Positions 59,570 through 64,000 of a stretch of DNA of 64,000 nucleotides are shown here, in pieces. How positions within the stretch are numbered: position 1 is the stretch's first letter; every line of letters starts with the position of its first letter. Origin of the DNA: Pseudovibrio sp. Tun.PSC04-5.I4 (GTDB lineage Bacteria > Pseudomonadota > Alphaproteobacteria > Rhizobiales > Stappiaceae). A model generated the notes under the pieces. The model worked only from the letters and a program-made list of their open reading frames with translations, did no database searches and had not been told where the DNA came from. Location: positions 3,236,501 to 3,300,500 of the forward strand of contig NZ_FNLB01000006.1 in NCBI RefSeq assembly GCF_900104145.1, given 5' to 3'. The position numbers and the translations under genes are program-made.

Positions 59570-59981
59570 TTGGCGAAGAAATCAATAACTTTGAAAAAAC
59601 CCCTTGGAAAATACGTCGGAACGGGATACTTTCATCTCGCCGACAAGCGGTAACAGCTAGTAGCTGAAAACGAAGGGGATGGGCACTCACTTGCAGTGAG
59701 GCGAGCCTGGCACAGACATCGGTTGATAGTTTCAAAGCAGATTGTTGAGCAACCCCTCGTATCGTTAAATTGAAAGAGCAGTGCATTTGTATTGCTGCAG
59801 ACAATTGTCGGATGTCGCATTGAAGCAGATATATGTTCGATTGTGAGTACAATCGATGTTGGGCGCTTTTGTAGCTTGCTCGACTTAATCTCATTAACGG
59901 CATTTGGAATCCGGGAGAACTATAACTCCCAAGAGACTTCGATTTTGGATCGAAGCGCTGTTCCGGAAAGTTAACGGCAGA
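59570..59981 (+). promoter_or_regulatory. Structured leader ahead of the DUF4167 gene
   Basis: 412 bases without a supported gene. Three small perfect hairpins can be read: CTCACT-tgc-AGTGAG (59686-59700), GGGAG-aactataa-CTCCC (59913-59930) and CTTCGAT-tttgg-ATCGAAG (59937-59955). The last two end 26 bases before the start codon and could affect translation. The region also must hold a promoter, since prmC and this gene are far apart. Confidence 0.45.
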
Positions 59982-61019
59982 ATGAGACCAGGAAATCAGA
60001 ATAATAAGCAGCGTATGCGTGGACGCGGTGGTAGCAATAGCAATAGCAATAGTAGTGGCGGGGGACGTAAAGCTCCAAACGCTTTGACCAGAAGTTTTGA
60101 GTCAAACGGACCGGATGTAAAAATCCGGGGAACTGCCTTGCATATTGCTGAAAAATACCAGCAGCTTGCGCGTGATGCACATGTCTCAGGGGATCGAATT
60201 ATCTCTGAGAACTATTACCAGCACGCTGAGCACTATCAGCGTATTGTAGCTGCTGCACAACCTCAACCGACACAGAGTCCTGCTCCTTCTTCTCGTAACG
60301 AGGACGATGAAGCGCCTGCTTCTGTTGAAGCACAAAATGGTGCTTTAATGAATGAAGAGCAGGAAGTTGTGGCTGCACCTCAACCCGTTATGGGTCTGGA
60401 CGCACCTCAGCCGTTTATCGGATCAGTGACCGCTTCTGACGCGAATGAAGGTGCACGGCCAGCTCCGCCAGCTGTTGCCGATGACGATGACGACGATGGG
60501 CCTCGGCGCCGTGTGCGCGGAACTCGTGGTCGTGGGGTTCGTCGCCCAACAGATGATGCTCCAGTTCGATCGCGCGCGCCAGCTCGCACTCGTGCTCCAG
60601 CACGTTCACCAGCTCCGGCTCACACTCCGGTTCCAGTTAGTGCCCCAGCTCCGACTCCTGCCAGTGTTCCGGCTCCAGTTGCAGCTAGTGTCGTGGCTCC
60701 TGCCAGCGCTCCAGTTCCAGCCAGTGCGCCGAAACCGGTTCCAGCTCGTGCAGTGACTGCTCCGGCTGCGGCTCCAGTTAGCGCCCCGGCTCAGGCTCCA
60801 ACTTCTGCCCCAGCTCCGGCTGAGCCTTCTGTAGCTAAAGAGGGTGGTGAAGAAGAAGCTGTGCCAAAGACACGCCGTACACCTCGGGCTCGTACTCCAC
60901 GTGCAGCACGAACACAGCGTAGCCGTTCACCTCGCGTGCCTGCGCAGGATGCCCCGGAGGGCGATGCTCCGGCTCCAGCTCCGGTAGCTTTGGAAACAAC
61001 TGGCGACGGCGAAAGCTAA
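59982..61019 (+). CDS. DUF4167 domain protein with Ala/Pro-rich tail
   Basis: A 345-aa protein. ATG 59982 (M-R-P-G-N-Q-N-N-K-Q-R-M-R-G-R) is the standard DUF4167 start; an upstream in-frame start at 59904 would add 26 unrelated residues. The N-terminal 100 residues hold the conserved domain: a Gly/Ser/Asn-rich stretch, then N-A-L-T-R-S-F-E-S-N-G-P-D-V-K-I-R-G-T-A and Y-Y-Q-H-A-E-H-Y-Q-R-I. The rest is low-complexity, first acidic, then basic, then long Ala-Pro-rich runs (about 205-300) and a basic end. The basic parts suggest nucleic-acid binding. Its place after prmC and before clpB is conserved in Rhizobiales. Confidence 0.88.
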   Translation: MRPGNQNNKQRMRGRGGSNSNSNSSGGGRKAPNALTRSFESNGPDVKIRGTALHIAEKYQQLARDAHVSGDRIISENYYQHAEHYQRIVAAAQPQPTQSPAPSSRNEDDEAPASVEAQNGALMNEEQEVVAAPQPVMGLDAPQPFIGSVTASDANEGARPAPPAVADDDDDDGPRRRVRGTRGRGVRRPTDDAPVRSRAPARTRAPARSPAPAHTPVPVSAPAPTPASVPAPVAASVVAPASAPVPASAPKPVPARAVTAPAAAPVSAPAQAPTSAPAPAEPSVAKEGGEEEAVPKTRRTPRARTPRAARTQRSRSPRVPAQDAPEGDAPAPAPVALETTGDGES

Positions 61020-61077
61020 AGTGGCCGCTTAAAAATTGAGAGGCGATAGCGATACGTTGCTGTCCTGCAAGAAATAC

Positions 61078-61108
61078 AAAAACCCCGCCTGTGAGCGGGG
61101 TTTTTCTT
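61078..61108 (+). terminator. Rho-independent terminator after the DUF4167 gene
   Basis: AAAAACCCCGC-ctgtga-GCGGGGTTTTT gives a perfect 11-bp stem with T-runs on both strands. It serves both the DUF4167 gene and the convergent MOSC gene. Confidence 0.93.
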
Positions 61109-61130
61109 TTGGTCTAAATCGGTATGAGGT

Positions 61131-61913
61131 CTACTCCACGTGGAGCGTGTCTCCGACTGTCAATCTGCCATCATTCAAAGCTTCTAGATAAATACCTACA
61201 TCCATATGGCCGAGTGTCTCGCGGAGTGCCTTATTGATGTTGGTATCCCGCTCTGCGGTCTGTGGGTTTACATCCACAGCGGCACATCGGCGGGTTCGTT
61301 TTACGAACTTGAACTCAAGGCCAGAGCTGGAATGCACTTTGTGATCAGCCCAAGACAACTCTTCATAGGCCGGAATGCCCTCGACTAGAATGTTGGCTCT
61401 GAAGCGAGCAGGATCAATCTGAACCCCCAATGTTTCTGAAAGAGCATTTACACTCGCCATATTGACCACATGAATTGTGTTTTCAGGCGTGTCTGTGAAC
61501 GAATGGGTATTGGAGTGGCGCACGCGCAACTGCCCAATCGCTTTCTCGGCCATATGCTGTGAAAAGTAAGCTGCCAGCGCAGCTTGTCCATCGGCTGTGT
61601 TGAGAGAGAGCGTGAGCTTATCTGCACCGGGCTTTGCCAGGGTGATGGTTTGTTGTTCTAACTCATATGTGCAGTTGATTTCGGCGATCTCAGCATATCG
61701 AGCCAAAACCAGAAACTTGCTCTTGGAGATATGCTGGGGTGCGGCCGGATCAAAACCGCATGGCCCGTTCTCTATGGCGTATGCCCGATCCATTGGAAAT
61801 ACGCCACCTGCCTGAAGATCGGCAAACTGGAGTGGGTGGGCCGTTAGGCCTTTGACCGGGTGGGTTTTGAGTGCTGCAATCTGAGCAGGTGAAAAAATCA
61901 TATTAAATCCCAT
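61131..61913 (-). CDS. MOSC domain protein
   Basis: A 260-aa protein with an N-terminal MOSC-N beta barrel (H-P-V-K-G-L-T-A-H-P-L ... D-R-A-Y-A-I) and the C-terminal MOSC domain (about 110-255). The latter has F-R-A-N-I-L-V-E-G, the conserved Cys in R-T-R-R-C-A-A-V-D-V-N-P-Q-T and G-H-M-D-V-G-I-Y. Relatives bind molybdenum cofactor (mARC, YcbX, MOCOS C-terminus). No electron-transfer domain is attached. An in-frame ATG four codons in is an alternative start. Confidence 0.9.
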   Translation of the reverse strand: MGFNMIFSPAQIAALKTHPVKGLTAHPLQFADLQAGGVFPMDRAYAIENGPCGFDPAAPQHISKSKFLVLARYAEIAEINCTYELEQQTITLAKPGADKLTLSLNTADGQAALAAYFSQHMAEKAIGQLRVRHSNTHSFTDTPENTIHVVNMASVNALSETLGVQIDPARFRANILVEGIPAYEELSWADHKVHSSSGLEFKFVKRTRRCAAVDVNPQTAERDTNINKALRETLGHMDVGIYLEALNDGRLTVGDTLHVE

Positions 61914-62107
61914 TGTTTAGGCAGATAGAAACTATGAGAATCAAAGGATTATGGCAAGATCTTGCGGGACCCCTCTTTTGTCGGCAGTTTGACTAACTAT
62001 ATGAAGGGTGTAGGAGAAAGTCTCCTACTTCGAGCGCTTATGTAAGGCTCGGACCCTCCCAAAATGCTTGGTCATGCTTCGGGTGATTTGGCACATAGGA
62101 GATATAA

Positions 62108-64000
62108 ATGGATTTTGAGAAATACACCGACCGTGCGCGCGGGTTCATTCAATCTGCGCAAACATATGCTCTGGGACAAGGGCATCAACAATTTACTCCT
62201 GCCCATATTCTAAAGGTTTTGCTGGATGACAGCGAAGGTATGTCCGCTGGTCTGATTGAGCGGGCTGGTGGGCGTGTGCAGGATGTTCGTCTCCAAATAG
62301 AAACTGACCTTGCTGCCCTGCCAAAAGTAAGTGGTGGGAACGGGCAGTTGTACCTATCGCCAGAAACGGCGCGGCTCTTCGAGCAAGCACAAAAGATTGC
62401 CGACAAAGCGGGCGATAGTTTTGTCACAGTGGAACGGCTGCTTTTAGCTTTGGCGATGGAGAAGGACACCAAAGCTGGTAAAGCTCTGGCGCAAGGCGGT
62501 GTCACTCCAAACGGGCTTAATGAAGCGATCAATGAGCTGCGTAAAGGCCGCACTGCGGACTCTTCCTCCGCTGAAAATCAATATGATGCGCTGAAAAAGT
62601 TCGCCCAGGATCTCACGCAAGCAGCACGCGACGGTAAACTGGACCCTGTTATTGGCCGCGATGAGGAAATTCGCCGAACTATTCAGGTGCTTTCCCGCCG
62701 GACTAAAAATAACCCTGTACTGATTGGTGAGCCGGGTGTTGGTAAAACCGCGATTGCGGAAGGACTGGCTCTGCGCATCATAAATGGAGATGTGCCCGAG
62801 AGTTTGAAGGACAAAGACCTGCTTTCGCTCGACATGGGCTCCTTGATTGCCGGTGCAAAATATCGTGGTGAGTTTGAAGAGCGCCTCAAAGGCGTCCTCA
62901 ATGAAGTGCAAGCCGCAGCTGGGGGAGTGATCCTCTTCATTGACGAAATGCATACACTTGTTGGTGCTGGTAAAGCGGATGGCGCTATGGATGCATCCAA
63001 TCTGCTGAAACCTGCGCTTGCGCGTGGTGAGCTGCATTGTGTTGGTGCGACGACATTGGACGAATACCGCAAGCATGTTGAAAAAGACGCCGCTTTGGCA
63101 CGGCGCTTCCAACCGGTGTTCGTCAGTGAACCTACTGTGGAAGATACGATCTCCATTCTTCGTGGGATCAAAGAGAAGTACGAGCTTCATCACGGCGTAC
63201 GCATTTCTGACAGTGCGATTGTGTCTGCAGCTACTCTGTCGAACCGCTACATCACAGACAGGTTTTTGCCAGATAAAGCCATCGATCTTGTTGATGAAGC
63301 TGGTAGCCGTTTGCGGATGCAGGTCGATTCCAAGCCAGAAGAGCTTGATGAATTGGACAGGCGTATCATTCAGCTTAAAATTGAGCGGGAAGCGCTGAAA
63401 AAAGAAGACGAAGGTGCCACCAAGGACCGTCTTGAGCGTCTCGAAAAAGAACTGAGCGATCTTGAGGAGGAATCTAATGTTCTCACACAACGCTGGCAGG
63501 CTGAAAAAGATAAGCTGAACAGCGAGCAAAAGCTCAAAGAACAGTTAGATGAAGCTCGGACCGAGCTGGAACAAGCGCAACGGACGGGCAATCTGGCTCG
63601 TGCAGGTGAGTTGAGCTACGGGGTTATTCCCGGTCTGGAAAAGAAAATCGCCAATACAGAAAGTTCAGAGGATGTAGGAGCCATGCTTACTGAATCTGTT
63701 GGCAGTGAAGACATCGCACAGGTGGTTTCCCGCTGGACAGGTATTCCGGTCGATAAAATGCTGGAAGGTGAACGCGAAAAACTACTGCGCATGGAAGACG
63801 AGCTTGGCAAACGGGTTGTTGGCCAACTCGAAGCTGTTCATGCGGTTTCGACGGCAGTTCGGCGATCTCGTGCAGGTCTGCAAGATCCAAACAGGCCGAT
63901 TGGCTCGTTCATGTTCCTCGGCCCAACTGGTGTCGGTAAAACTGAGCTGACGAAAGCGCTTGCCAGTTATCTCTTCGATGATGAGACCTCTATGGTTCGC
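62108..64000 (+). CDS. clpB: ATP-dependent chaperone ClpB (truncated by the window end)
   Basis: The first 631 codons of a disaggregase that works with DnaK to rescue aggregated proteins after heat. The N-terminal Clp-N repeats span residues 1-150. AAA-1 has Walker A G-E-P-G-V-G-K-T at 207-214 and Walker B I-L-F-I-D-E-M near 277. The coiled-coil M-domain of ClpB runs over about 410-530. AAA-2 begins with G-P-T-G-V-G-K-T at 605-612 and the frame is still open at the edge. The M-domain separates it from ClpA/ClpC. A heat-shock promoter could lie in 61914-62107 but was not identified. Confidence 0.96.
   Translation, partial: MDFEKYTDRARGFIQSAQTYALGQGHQQFTPAHILKVLLDDSEGMSAGLIERAGGRVQDVRLQIETDLAALPKVSGGNGQLYLSPETARLFEQAQKIADKAGDSFVTVERLLLALAMEKDTKAGKALAQGGVTPNGLNEAINELRKGRTADSSSAENQYDALKKFAQDLTQAARDGKLDPVIGRDEEIRRTIQVLSRRTKNNPVLIGEPGVGKTAIAEGLALRIINGDVPESLKDKDLLSLDMGSLIAGAKYRGEFEERLKGVLNEVQAAAGGVILFIDEMHTLVGAGKADGAMDASNLLKPALARGELHCVGATTLDEYRKHVEKDAALARRFQPVFVSEPTVEDTISILRGIKEKYELHHGVRISDSAIVSAATLSNRYITDRFLPDKAIDLVDEAGSRLRMQVDSKPEELDELDRRIIQLKIEREALKKEDEGATKDRLERLEKELSDLEEESNVLTQRWQAEKDKLNSEQKLKEQLDEARTELEQAQRTGNLARAGELSYGVIPGLEKKIANTESSEDVGAMLTESVGSEDIAQVVSRWTGIPVDKMLEGEREKLLRMEDELGKRVVGQLEAVHAVSTAVRRSRAGLQDPNRPIGSFMFLGPTGVGKTELTKALASYLFDDETSMVR

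Noticed and set aside
61914..62107. Heat-shock (RpoH) promoter ahead of clpB
   Set aside because: CTTG and CTATAT-like boxes occur, but the distance between them is far too long for an alphaproteobacterial RpoH promoter, so I do not call it.
62444..63529. 361-codon open frame on the minus strand inside clpB
   Set aside because: It is antisense to an intact clpB with clear Walker motifs; the translation resembles no family.

Overview
The window is ordinary chromosome of an alphaproteobacterium, most likely of the Rhizobiales/Stappiaceae type (a marine Pseudovibrio-like relative is my best guess, not proven). The pointers are: the aerobic cobaltochelatase pair CobS/CobT beside a J-domain protein and BolA; families largely confined to this class (DUF2794, DUF4167, DUF1178); a GAF-containing nitrogen-PTS enzyme I (PtsP); the prfA-prmC-DUF4167-clpB order; and short dispersed intergenic repeats resembling the mosaic elements of Rhizobiales. 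Base composition looks close to 50% GC throughout. No phage, transposase, CRISPR array or rRNA was seen. The only tRNA is tRNA-Leu(CAA) at about 10.1 kb.

Left part (1-13 kb): the tail of a queuosine-precursor transporter; a leftward operon J-domain protein-cobS-cobT-Tat-exported phytase-like esterase with bolA divergent; a leftward overlapping operon aroK-aroB-corC-like; then rightward a one-helix microprotein, xerD, a DedA/YqaA-type membrane protein and dsbB, followed by ppa and a secreted hypothetical. Middle-left (13-25 kb): DUF2794, a CPBP protease, an ArsP-like permease divergent from an ArsR regulator with two palindromic operators between them, a GAF protein, a small membrane protein plus HlyD-type adaptor, and a leftward two-gene cassette (Panacea-type protein plus coiled-coil/two-helix membrane protein) that looks like a toxin-antitoxin or defence module. 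Then a Bax-inhibitor-1 protein and the ybbA/ybbP-like ABC system divergent from a TesA-like GDSL esterase.

Middle (25-41 kb): mostly single-gene units: Tas-like aldo-keto reductase, thpR, a secreted lysine-rich repeat protein, DUF1992, a long acyl-CoA dehydrogenase, BrkB/YihY, an EamA transporter, a chemotaxis receptor, a ferredoxin-reductase-type flavoprotein, an alpha/beta hydrolase, an L,D-transpeptidase, an SH3-like exported protein, a PadR/GyrI-like cassette with two palindromes at its start, and a SAM methyltransferase.

Right part (41-64 kb): core genes. secA; a periplasmic parvulin isomerase; argJ, a GNAT protein, a MutT-type Nudix enzyme and an orphan Flp pilin; a BioC-like methyltransferase; comF, grxC, a nitrilase-family hydrolase and DUF1178; a phasin-like protein with a basic tail; an alpha/beta hydrolase and ubiG; lysC, ptsP, prfA, prmC, a DUF4167 protein with a long Ala-Pro-rich tail, a MOSC protein, and clpB running off the right edge.

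The most interesting accessory element is the Panacea/membrane-protein pair at 18.9-19.8 kb. Also worth a look are the operator pairs at 16.0 kb and 39.8 kb, the dispersed intergenic repeats, and the lysine-rich repeat protein at 27.6 kb.
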